The translations under genes were made by a program, and so were the position numbers. Source: an uncultured Bacilli bacterium (GTDB taxonomy: Bacteria > Bacillota_I > Bacilli_A > RF39 > UBA660). Taken from it: DNA of 61,577 nt. Shown in pieces: positions 50,414-59,357 of this stretch. The notes below the pieces were generated by a model, which saw nothing but the letters and a program-made list of their open reading frames with translations, did no database searches and was not told where the DNA came from. The stretch is from the NCBI GenBank assembly GCA_947581765.1, contig CANPVU010000004.1, positions 1-61,577 on the forward strand, read 5' to 3'. Numbering within the stretch: position 1 is the first letter of the stretch; each line of letters begins with the position of its first letter.

Positions 50414-51916
50414 TTACTTTAATTGTTTTGTATTTATATCATGAGAATTAAATAATTCACTAAATTTTTGAATTGCATAATTCATTTCATAATTAATATT
50501 TTTTAATGCTTTCTCCATTTTATATTTACTAGGAAATTTTGTTATACTATCAGTTCCTTTAAAATAATTATCTAATACATGTTTTCTTATTCGTTTATCA
50601 TTAAAATTATTTCTATTTCTTTTTTTCATGGCAAATATATATCCAATTTTTCTATTTTCACTATAATGACATATACTTGTATGTTCTCTTTCACATATAT
50701 ATACTATCTTCCAATCTTCTTTATCAAAATATGTTTTCATCTCATTGCTATTTAAATACAAATTGCTTTTTTCTAAACAATTATCTACTATTAAATCATA
50801 ATAAATATATATATATCCACCTTCTCGAACATTAGACATGAGTTTTCTAACCTTTTTTTTCATGCTAATATTTTTATTCTTGTCTAAATTTAAAGAATTC
50901 TCAACATATACTAAGTCAAATTTTTTTATCTCCTTAGTACAATAATAATTAATTTGTTTTATTTCAACTTTATCTTCTAGTGAAAAATCTGATATTCTCT
51001 TTTTTAATCCATTTGTAAACTTACCATTAAAGATTCCCCCATTTATAAGTACATCATTATCTTCATAGCATACAACATTATAATTTCTTCTTGCAAATGG
51101 TAAAACATTTTTACCATCATTTGCATCTACTATTAATAAATCTATATTTCTATTGTATTTTTTTTGAAAAAATAATATATAATCATATATTTGTTGATTA
51201 GGTTGTCCAAAAATACTAGAAGTTCTATAAACTCTATTTATAGTTCTTTTTTTGTAATTATTAGGAGTTTTTTGCAATAATATAGAACCTACTTTGTGAG
51301 TGTGTTCCTTTTTATTAAATGGGTGTTTATTATGGACCGAACCTCTTATATAATTTTCTTTATGGTAAATCACATTCCATTTTTTTAAATCTATATATCC
51401 CATTATTTGCTTGTATCTTAAAATTTGATTTTTTGATACTTCTATATCTTCATCTAAATAATAATTTAAATATAAAAATCCATTTTCATTTACACTATTC
51501 ATTAAACTTTTTAGTTTTTTTGATATAGACCATTTATTATTTTCTTTTAATTGTATTGTTCTTATTGCTAAAACTAAATCATACCTGTAACTTTGCTTTT
51601 CGTGAAAAAAATTATATTTCTTTACCTTTACATGTTCTGCTAACTTTGCACCTTTTAATCTTTTTATTAATCCCAATGTTAAAAATTGATCTATAACACC
51701 ACCATCAAGTAGTTTAGTTGATTCTTCATAACAAGTAATATTATTTGATTTTTTTGATAAAGGTAAAACATATATTCCATCTTGACAATTTGGAATTAAA
51801 ATACTTGTATCCTCTTTAATTTCAACATATTGGGACAACCTTTTTATAATAGATAGTTGTGGTTCACCAAAAACACTAATTGCCTTCGTAGCATATTTAT
51901 TCTTATACTTTAACAT
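50414..51916 (-). CDS. Internally duplicated methyltransferase-like protein
   Basis: Two repeats: FGEPQLSIIKRL...ILIPNCQDGIYVLPLSKKSNNITCYEESTKLLDGGVI and FGQPNQQIYDYI...LIVDANDGKNVLPFARRNYNVVCYEDNDVLINGGIF. Confidence 0.6.
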   Translation of the reverse strand: MLKYKNKYATKAISVFGEPQLSIIKRLSQYVEIKEDTSILIPNCQDGIYVLPLSKKSNNITCYEESTKLLDGGVIDQFLTLGLIKRLKGAKLAEHVKVKKYNFFHEKQSYRYDLVLAIRTIQLKENNKWSISKKLKSLMNSVNENGFLYLNYYLDEDIEVSKNQILRYKQIMGYIDLKKWNVIYHKENYIRGSVHNKHPFNKKEHTHKVGSILLQKTPNNYKKRTINRVYRTSSIFGQPNQQIYDYILFFQKKYNRNIDLLIVDANDGKNVLPFARRNYNVVCYEDNDVLINGGIFNGKFTNGLKKRISDFSLEDKVEIKQINYYCTKEIKKFDLVYVENSLNLDKNKNISMKKKVRKLMSNVREGGYIYIYYDLIVDNCLEKSNLYLNSNEMKTYFDKEDWKIVYICEREHTSICHYSENRKIGYIFAMKKRNRNNFNDKRIRKHVLDNYFKGTDSITKFPSKYKMEKALKNINYEMNYAIQKFSELFNSHDINTKQLK

Positions 51917-52121
51917 AACAAATTAATCCTTTCAAACTATGATATCAAGGACTACTTAACTTTTATGTTTCTCACTTCAATGTATCGTATATATTTTTAA
52001 GCAATTTTTTGTAAATTTTTTTATAATTTTATATTTTTTTATCTTTTTTGCTATTTTTAAAATTTTTTTCAAAATGATTTTACCTTGATTTTATAAGGAA
52101 AATAAGGCTTTACTAATTTTC

Positions 52122-53108
52122 TCACATTGTACTTGTATTACCAGTTACGGGTATTAAACCTACTACTACCATAAGATTTAATACAGCTTGAAAAGAAAGT
52201 CCAAATATAATACCGAATGCTAAATTTTTAGCAAACTTATCATGAGTAGATAAAGCTACTTTAATTCCACTATATATTAATATAATAAATAAAGTTGCTA
52301 CTATAAGTATTCCTACAAAACCAAATTCTTCACTAATTATAGAAAATATAAAATCTGTTTGTGGTTCAGGTAAATAAAAATGTTTTTGTACTGAATTACC
52401 AAATCCTAATCCAAATAATCCTCCTGGTCCAATAGCATACAATGATTGTAATATTTGAAAACCACTACCCAATGGATCACTCCAAGGATCTAAAAATGAT
52501 AATATACGACTAAGTCTATAGGGTGCTATTAAAATTAATACTACTATTCCTATTACTCCTAATGCCCCTATCTTAAATATTAATCCCATTTTCATACCAT
52601 TTATAAATAATATTCCAAATATAGTCATTACTATTATAGTACCAGTACCAAAGTCTGGTTGTAACATAATTATTCCAAATATTAATAATGTAACAAGCAT
52701 ACATGGTAACATATTCTTATGATTAACTAAATATTTAGATGTAAATATAATAAGCCCTAACTTAGTAAATTCACTAGGTTGTATACCAAATGATCCAATA
52801 CCAAACCAACTTCTACTACCATTTCTTACAGTACCTATTCCTGGTATTAATACAAGTATTAAAAGTACTATACAAGTAAGTAATATATATTTAGAGTATT
52901 TATAGTATAAATTATAATTAATTTTACTTACAATATACATTAATACACAACCTATAATAAAGAATGTTCCTTGATTACGTACAAATTTATATGGAGTATT
53001 AAACTTATAATCACTCCATATATAAGAAGCAGAATATATCATTATTAATCCAAATATAGAAAGTGTTATTGCACTTATAACAAGTAAATAATCTACACGT
53101 CTTTTCAT
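52122..53108 (-). pseudogene. ftsW: 5' part of ftsW/spoVE-type SEDS glycosyltransferase, truncated by the element (ends PVTG-NTSTM)
   Basis: SEDS protein with FGIQPSEFTKLGLI and GFVGILIVATLFI; codes to 52140 then 5 element-derived codons and stop. Start at 53108 (ATGA overlap with mraY). Confidence 0.93.
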
Positions 53109-54094
53109 AACCACACTCCAAACAAAAGTGCTACCAAACAGCCTATTAATCCTACTAACCAAAATAATTTTACTACTTCTACTTCTGGCATTAATTGTTC
53201 AAATGTATGATGTATAGGTGTCATTGGAAATATTCTTTTCTTTGTTAGTTTATAATAAGTTCTTTGTATTATACAACTTAATGTTTCTATAACAAATACA
53301 ATACCTATAACTATTAATAATACTTCATGTCTAGTTAGTATTGCTAAAATACCCATACATGCTCCAAGTGCTAAAGACCCAGTATCTCCCATAAATATTT
53401 TTGCAGGATGAGTATTAAACATAAGAAAACTAATAAGTGATCCTATAAGAGAAAATATAAATAATGTTATTTCTACATATCCTTCTAACCACCCGGTATT
53501 TAAAGTTATTATTCCTAATGTAAAAAAAGATATTAAAGATAATCCACCTGCTAATCCATCTAGACCATCTGTTAAATTAACAGCATTACTACTACTAGTT
53601 AAAACAAGTAATATAAATATGCCATATAACCACCCTATATTTATTTTAATATGTAATGTATGTAACCATAATAATGGTTCATTACCAGCTCTCAAAAAGA
53701 AATAAAATATTATAGTTGCTACTATTATTTGAAAAAATAATTTTAATGATTCACTTAATCCTTTATTATTATGTCTTTTAATTATAAGGTAATCATCTAT
53801 AAAACCAATTAATGAATAACTAAAGAAAGTAAACATAACTATTAATAAATTATAAGAAAAATTAATTACTTTAAATAGTAATAAAATAGTAATTAACACT
53901 ATTGGAGGAATAATAAATATTAACCCTCCCATAGTAGGTGTAGATGATTTATTGCTATGTCTTTGCATTAAATATATACTTAATACTTGATTACTTTTCA
54001 TCTTTTTTAATATAGGTATTAATATTAATCCAATTATAAAAGATATAAATATACTTATAATTGCTACAATAATTATTTTCATTATGGTTAACAT
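53105..54094 (-). CDS. mraY: Phospho-N-acetylmuramoyl-pentapeptide transferase
   Basis: TPTMGGLIFI, NAVNLTDGLDGLAGGLSLI, KIFMGDTGSLALGA and TPIHHTFE motifs. Confidence 0.95.
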   Translation of the reverse strand: MLTIMKIIIVAIISIFISFIIGLILIPILKKMKSNQVLSIYLMQRHSNKSSTPTMGGLIFIIPPIVLITILLLFKVINFSYNLLIVMFTFFSYSLIGFIDDYLIIKRHNNKGLSESLKLFFQIIVATIIFYFFLRAGNEPLLWLHTLHIKINIGWLYGIFILLVLTSSSNAVNLTDGLDGLAGGLSLISFFTLGIITLNTGWLEGYVEITLFIFSLIGSLISFLMFNTHPAKIFMGDTGSLALGACMGILAILTRHEVLLIVIGIVFVIETLSCIIQRTYYKLTKKRIFPMTPIHHTFEQLMPEVEVVKLFWLVGLIGCLVALLFGVWL

Positions 54095-54150
54095 AGTATC
54101 ACCTATTTAAATATATTCTATTTTATTATTTTTATTAAGGAAGATAAAAA

Positions 54151-54175
54151 GAAAAAGGACTAAAGTCCTTTAATC
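54151..54175 (-). terminator. Intrinsic terminator
   Basis: AAAGGACTTTAGTCCTTTTTCTTTTT on the minus strand. Confidence 0.7.
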
Positions 54176-54484
54176 TTCTTCATTACCTTCCTCAAATACA
54201 GATTGTTCACTAAATACAACATATGTTTTTTGATTTAATAATACAATTATTAAAAGCATTAATACTATAATAGAACAAAGAATAATATAATCAACAGAGT
54301 CATATGTATTCTTATATAAAAATCTATATTCTAATTCTTGTGATAAGCTTCTATCTTCTTCCTTTTCTTTTTGTATCAATTGTTGCTCTTTTTGAGTAAC
54401 ACCATATGTATGATATGAAACTGCATTAACATTAGGTATCAATAAAAACAAACCTATTATAAATAATATAACTTTCTTTTTCAT
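54170..54484 (-). CDS. Small secreted/membrane protein with signal peptide and C-terminal TM
   Basis: MKKKVILFIIGLFLLIPNVNAVSYHTYGVTQKEQQ...SVDYIILCSIIVLMLLIIVLL. Confidence 0.6.
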   Translation of the reverse strand: MKKKVILFIIGLFLLIPNVNAVSYHTYGVTQKEQQLIQKEKEEDRSLSQELEYRFLYKNTYDSVDYIILCSIIVLMLLIIVLLNQKTYVVFSEQSVFEEGNEED

Positions 54485-54502
54485 AATTTTCCCCCTAAAA
54501 TA

Positions 54503-55168
54503 CTACTCCTCAATATAAGGCTTTAAAAATTTAGTTAATTCTGTATATCCTGCATCATTTAAATGTAATCCGTCTTGTGTATATTCATCTTTTAAATTTA
54601 AATCTTTATCAGCTAATATAGTATATACATCTAAATATGTAATATCAGTATCAAGACAATACTCTTTTAATTTCTCATTTATATATCTTATATCTTCATT
54701 ATATCTTTTATCTGTTTTAGCCCTTTTAGACCTATTAACTGGATATATAGATTCTAAATAAATCTTTGTTTTAGGAGATTTATCCTTAGTTTCATCTATT
54801 ATAGATATAATATTACTAACTACTTTATCCTTATCTGTACCAATACCTAAATCATTTGTTCCTATCATAAGAAACATTTTATTAGCTTGATGCTGCTGTA
54901 CTAAATTACTAAATCTTCTTATAATATCGGTAGTTTTATAACCACTAATACCACTATTAATAAGCAATTTACTCTCATAATCATAATAATCATCTAAATG
55001 ATAAAAATCAGTTATAGAATCACCTACAAACAACACTTTTTCCTTTGGTGCTTCTACTTCAACAGTAACAACACTATCTTGAATACTTAATCTAGTATTA
55101 ATAAGACTTAAAGATAATATAATTATAATTACAAGTAAAAAAGCTACTAACCAATCATGACCTTTCAT
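54503..55168 (-). CDS. SGNH/GDSL-type hydrolase, membrane anchored
   Basis: VLFVGDSITDFYHLDDYY, FLMIGTNDLG, DGLHLNDAGY motifs. Confidence 0.88.
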   Translation of the reverse strand: MKGHDWLVAFLLVIIIILSLSLINTRLSIQDSVVTVEVEAPKEKVLFVGDSITDFYHLDDYYDYESKLLINSGISGYKTTDIIRRFSNLVQQHQANKMFLMIGTNDLGIGTDKDKVVSNIISIIDETKDKSPKTKIYLESIYPVNRSKRAKTDKRYNEDIRYINEKLKEYCLDTDITYLDVYTILADKDLNLKDEYTQDGLHLNDAGYTELTKFLKPYIEE

Positions 55169-55251
55169 AACCTCATCCCCTAATAAAATTATAACCTTTT
55201 ATATATGTTTTGACAAGAAAAAAAGACAATTTTTTTGTCTTAGTATCATTT

Positions 55252-55812
55252 TTATTCTTTTATACTATTTAATACTGGTATAACATTATCTACAATTGTA
55301 TAATCTATACTATCTAAATTACTTATAAATTCAATTACATAAGTATTACTATTATTCAATTTTGCATAAAACAACATTCTCCTAGTTTTAGCACCTACTA
55401 TCTCTACTACTAAAAAATTATTATTCTTATAATTTATTTCATACATATTATTTACCGCATATCCATATTCTTCTAATCTATATTTTATATTTTTTTTAAT
55501 TAGTAATATATCAGAATATTTTTTATCTATAATTTGTATATTAGCAGCCCAAGTACTAGAATCAGTAATCATTAAAACATTATCATTTACTTCATATGTA
55601 TAATTATCAGGTATAGAAAATGAGTAATCTAAAAATTCAACATCAGTAGATGTAAAAGAGTCCATATTTATAAAACCATTCTCTAAATATAAACTCTTTA
55701 AATTAACATTATTAAACTTTAATACATATATAACTGTAAATAATAAAACATAACTTAAAAAAGTGATACAAATGATATTATATAAATACTTATTACTCTT
55801 CAAATGTATCAC
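55252..55812 (-). CDS. Membrane-anchored hypothetical protein
   Basis: 186-aa ORF with an N-terminal TM. Confidence 0.6.
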   Translation of the reverse strand: MIHLKSNKYLYNIICITFLSYVLLFTVIYVLKFNNVNLKSLYLENGFINMDSFTSTDVEFLDYSFSIPDNYTYEVNDNVLMITDSSTWAANIQIIDKKYSDILLIKKNIKYRLEEYGYAVNNMYEINYKNNNFLVVEIVGAKTRRMLFYAKLNNSNTYVIEFISNLDSIDYTIVDNVIPVLNSIKE

Positions 55813-55825
55813 CTCCTACTTGTAA

Positions 55826-55848
55826 AAAAACAAGAATAAATCTTGTTT
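55826..55848 (-). terminator. Intrinsic terminator
   Basis: AAACAAGATTTATTCTTGTTTTTTT on the minus strand. Confidence 0.7.
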
Positions 55849-56620
55849 ACTTCCACTTACCAAATATATTTTTTTTAAATGGAATATATTTAGCCGGACG
55901 AATAGTTTCCTTAGCTAAAATTTTACATGCATTATTAACAAACAAATCTTCTATTTCATCTTCACTAATATATTTTCTCATTATCTTTTTAACTTCATCT
56001 ATTCTACTATAAAAATTATTACTTTCTCTATGTGTATCACTACCTATAAAAGTAATAGCATGATGCTTAAGTAGTAAAATTGCAGTCTCTTTTGCAAGTT
56101 TACCATATACACCTAAAAAACTACCTAAATTTGATTGAAATAAGACCCCTTTATCAATTAAATCTTCTATCAATGATGGATTTTCCTTTATACACGAATA
56201 TCTCTCAGGATGAGCAATTATAGGTATAATATCATTACACTCTAAATTAAAAATAACATCACCTAAACCATTATACTTATAATTAAGTGGTAATTCAAAC
56301 AATAAATACTTACTATTATTTAAAGTCATTATTTGTTTATCCTTTTTTAATTGTAACATATCATTTTCAACAAAAACTTCATTACCTAAATAAATACTTA
56401 CAGGTATATTTGCTTTTTTAACATATAACCTTAGTTTAGTAACTAATTTTCTCTTCTCCTGATTGTCGCATACATAATCACTTCCCAACATATAATGAGG
56501 AGTAACAATTATATCTGTTACTCCATTATAATATGCCTGCTTGATTATCTTCATACTATCTTTTATTGTCTTGGCACCATCATCTATACCAGGTAAAATG
56601 TGTGAATGAATATCAATCAT
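55847..56620 (-). CDS. PHP-family tyrosine-protein phosphatase (CpsB/YwqE-like)
   Basis: MIDIHSHILPGIDDGAKTIKDSMKII; IIAHPERY; FIGSDTHRE. Confidence 0.92.
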   Translation of the reverse strand: MIDIHSHILPGIDDGAKTIKDSMKIIKQAYYNGVTDIIVTPHYMLGSDYVCDNQEKRKLVTKLRLYVKKANIPVSIYLGNEVFVENDMLQLKKDKQIMTLNNSKYLLFELPLNYKYNGLGDVIFNLECNDIIPIIAHPERYSCIKENPSLIEDLIDKGVLFQSNLGSFLGVYGKLAKETAILLLKHHAITFIGSDTHRESNNFYSRIDEVKKIMRKYISEDEIEDLFVNNACKILAKETIRPAKYIPFKKNIFGKWK

Positions 56621-56631
56621 ACTTTATCCTC

Positions 56632-57300
56632 TTACATATAGCTTTTTGTATAATAATGATTTCCTTTAAAAGGAACACCATTTAATATAACTCCAGCTAT
56701 TTTGCTATTAAATTTTTCTAGTGATGCAGTTGATGTTTTAAGTAATTCTAAAGGTGTCTTTTTATATGCAGCAACTATAACTATCTTATCAACCAAATCT
56801 GCCATTATACGTGAATCAGTTAAACCAGTAACTGGAACTCCATCCCATATAATATAATCATAATTTAATTTTAAAATTTCTACTAAATGTTTATTTTTCT
56901 CAGACGCTAATAACTCACTAGGATTAGGTGGAACAATACCACGTGTCAAAACAGATACATTTTTAATATCAGTTTTTTGAATATATGCCGGATACTTCTT
57001 ATCAACATCATCTATAAGTAAATTAGATAAACCAACTGTATTAGATAATCTAAATATTTCATGTTGTCTGCCTAAACGCATATCACAATCAACTATTAAA
57101 ACTTTACTTCCTAATTTAGCAAATGCTATAGCTAAATTAGCACTTACTAAACTTTTACCCTCTCCTGAAGTAGAAGAAGTAACTAATATATTCTTAACTT
57201 TTCCATCTACAGATGAAAACTGTAAATTAGTACGAATATTTTTTATAGCCTCACTAAGCGGTGATTTAGGATCTCTATCAACTATCAACTCACTTCGCAT
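56632..57300 (-). CDS. Bacterial tyrosine kinase (CpsD/CapB/YwqD-like)
   Basis: ILVTSSTSGEGKSLVSANLAIAFAKLGSKVLIVDCDMR Walker A/A'; C-terminal YYTKSYM. Confidence 0.92.
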   Translation of the reverse strand: MRSELIVDRDPKSPLSEAIKNIRTNLQFSSVDGKVKNILVTSSTSGEGKSLVSANLAIAFAKLGSKVLIVDCDMRLGRQHEIFRLSNTVGLSNLLIDDVDKKYPAYIQKTDIKNVSVLTRGIVPPNPSELLASEKNKHLVEILKLNYDYIIWDGVPVTGLTDSRIMADLVDKIVIVAAYKKTPLELLKTSTASLEKFNSKIAGVILNGVPFKGNHYYTKSYM

Positions 57301-57305
57301 AATTA

Positions 57306-58010
57306 CTACCTCCTTTTACTTCTCTTTCTCTTTTTAATAGAATCAACTTTTGGTACTACACCTAAAAGTGGTAATCCAATCTTTTCTTGTATCTCATCTG
57401 GATTTTTAATTGTTGTATCAAAATAAAACATAACAAATACAACGCCGAATCCAAATACAACACCTATTAATGCAGCAATAATTACATCTTTTAAAGTATT
57501 CATATTATAAGGATCTTTAGATGCTATTGCAACATCTATTACGCTAACATTCTTAATATTATAAATATCCATTATTTCATTACCAAATACTCTAGCTATC
57601 TCATTAGCTATATTCGCTGCGTCATCTCGATTTGTATAATTAACAGATATTCTAATTAATTCAGTATCCTCTTCATTAGTTACAGATACATACTTACCCA
57701 ATTCATCAACTGTTGTATCCAAACTTAAATTTTCTATAACTTTTCCTAATACCCTACGACTTTTAATAATTTCACGATAAGTTGAAACTAATTTTTGGTT
57801 CAAAGCAATATCGTTTTGTGTAATAGTACTATCATTCTCGTTGTCATCACTTCTTGTAAGAACAATAGTAGTATAAGAACTATACATAGGTTTTTTTATA
57901 AATTCGCTATATATAACACTACCTAATACCAATAAAGCACAGGAAATGATTACTATAAATATTTTACTAATAAAGTAACCAAATAAATCTTTTAAATTAA
58001 TCTCTTCCAT
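57306..58010 (-). CDS. Wzz/CapA-type chain-length determinant and kinase activator
   Basis: Two TMs flanking an extracytoplasmic domain; DPYNMNTLKDVIIAALIGVVFGFGVVFV. Confidence 0.9.
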   Translation of the reverse strand: MEEINLKDLFGYFISKIFIVIISCALLVLGSVIYSEFIKKPMYSSYTTIVLTRSDDNENDSTITQNDIALNQKLVSTYREIIKSRRVLGKVIENLSLDTTVDELGKYVSVTNEEDTELIRISVNYTNRDDAANIANEIARVFGNEIMDIYNIKNVSVIDVAIASKDPYNMNTLKDVIIAALIGVVFGFGVVFVMFYFDTTIKNPDEIQEKIGLPLLGVVPKVDSIKKRKRSKRR

Positions 58011-58135
58011 TTATTGCACCCCAAACTCATTCGTATTATATCATATTTTTTATAAAAAGCAAACTAAGATTAGCTCTTTTTCGTACTTTTTTACACAAAA
58101 TAAATAATGAGGTATTATTACTTATTTTTAGCAAA

Positions 58136-58249
58136 TTATTTTTGATTTTTACTTTCAAAAGTATACTCATCTGAAATCTTGCAAATTCTTAACATACACC
58201 ACAATATAAATAATATTAAAAAAACAAATATAAAACTTATATAAGTCAT
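58136..58249 (-). CDS. Small single-TM protein (37 aa) MTYISFIFVFLILFILWCMLRICKISDEYTFESKNQK
   Basis: RBS AGGTGG before ATG; clear hydrophobic helix; not in the ORF track. Confidence 0.5.
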   Translation of the reverse strand: MTYISFIFVFLILFILWCMLRICKISDEYTFESKNQK

Positions 58250-58343
58250 AAAATCCACCTACTATTCTTTATAATAATTATTATCTCCTCTTAATATTAT
58301 TATATTCAAATAAAGGAAAAAATTTAATAAAGAAAAAAAGGAA

Positions 58344-58799
58344 TTACTTCCTATTTTTAACTTTATTTATTAAACAATATATACTTACTCCAATAATACT
58401 ACCAGATGTATCTATTAATACATCTAACACTCTACCTTCCCTTTGTGGTATAAAAAGTTGATGTACCTCATCACCAATAGCATATAATAAACAAAATAAT
58501 ATAGATAATATAAATATTTTAATACTTAGTACTTTATAATCCTTTAATACATTAATAATTAATACACCAAGAATAAAATATTCTAAAAAATGAGCACTCT
58601 TTCTAACTATAAACACACAATTTTCTATCTTTTCACTAAGAGTATCACTATAATCATTTCCTGTTATATTACTTATTACATTTACTATAAAAGTAGCAAT
58701 TGTATCACTCTTATCACTAGATGATGCACCTGGGTCTTGTGAAAACAAAAATATAACTATCATCCATAATATTAAAATTACTATATTAAACTTTCTCAT
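58344..58799 (-). CDS. VanZ-family protein
   Basis: KSAHFLEYFILGVLI...DEVHQLFIPQREGRVLDVLIDTSGSIIG. Confidence 0.88.
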   Translation of the reverse strand: MRKFNIVILILWMIVIFLFSQDPGASSSDKSDTIATFIVNVISNITGNDYSDTLSEKIENCVFIVRKSAHFLEYFILGVLIINVLKDYKVLSIKIFILSILFCLLYAIGDEVHQLFIPQREGRVLDVLIDTSGSIIGVSIYCLINKVKNRK

Positions 58800-59286
58800 T
58801 AGTAACTACATTCCTTTTGTTATATAATAAATTTAATAAATAACTACCTAATATTCCTATAATACATCCTAAAGTATCTATTAATACATCCTTATAAGAA
58901 GATGTTCTTCCACTTACAAAACTTTGATGAAACTCATCAGTACATGCATATAAAAAGCATATTATTAGACTATACAAATATATCCTATTTGAATTAAAAT
59001 ATTTAAAAGCATTAATTAATATAATACCCAATATAAAATATACAGTAGCATGTGCTACCTTTCTAAGTGGTGCATTAACTTTATTAGTTATCTTAATTGC
59101 ATTAATATTACTATCTATATTAGTAATATTAACCCTATTAGTAATATCTATAGAACACTTTACTACACTATATATAACACCTTTACTCTTACCATTTGAC
59201 TCTATAGTATTCATATTAGAAAATCCAAATATAACAATCATCCATATTAATGCCATAATACATAATATATATTTATTAATTCTCAT
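58786..59286 (-). CDS. VanZ-family protein (tandem paralogue)
   Basis: RKVAHATVYFILGIILI...TDEFHQSFVSGRTSSYKDVLIDTLGCIIG. Confidence 0.88.
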   Translation of the reverse strand: MRINKYILCIMALIWMIVIFGFSNMNTIESNGKSKGVIYSVVKCSIDITNRVNITNIDSNINAIKITNKVNAPLRKVAHATVYFILGIILINAFKYFNSNRIYLYSLIICFLYACTDEFHQSFVSGRTSSYKDVLIDTLGCIIGILGSYLLNLLYNKRNVVTNEKV

Positions 59287-59357
59287 ATTTCATCACCACA
59301 CTAAGTATTAAAATAATACCACTTTTATTCAAAATAGTAAACAAAAAAAGAAGAATT

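Larger units (their letters stand above)
25025..52142. mobile_element. 27.1-kb serine-recombinase integrative element inserted in ftsW
   Basis: Flanked by GGT (25022..25024 and 52140..52142) with split ftsW coding sequence on both sides; recombinase gene next to the left end; T4CP and ArdC/helicase genes inside. Confidence 0.92.

Noticed and set aside
26730-51953. 13-bp inverted repeat AGTCCTTGATATC / GATATCAAGGACT near both ends of the element as possible transposon ends
   Set aside because: Not at the element boundaries, and 13-mers are expected to recur by chance in 60 kb of AT-rich DNA; split ftsW defines the ends better.
25025-52142. Prophage interpretation of the element
   Set aside because: Holin and endolysin are present but no capsid, terminase, portal or tail genes; T4CP and ArdC/helicase genes indicate a conjugative-type element.
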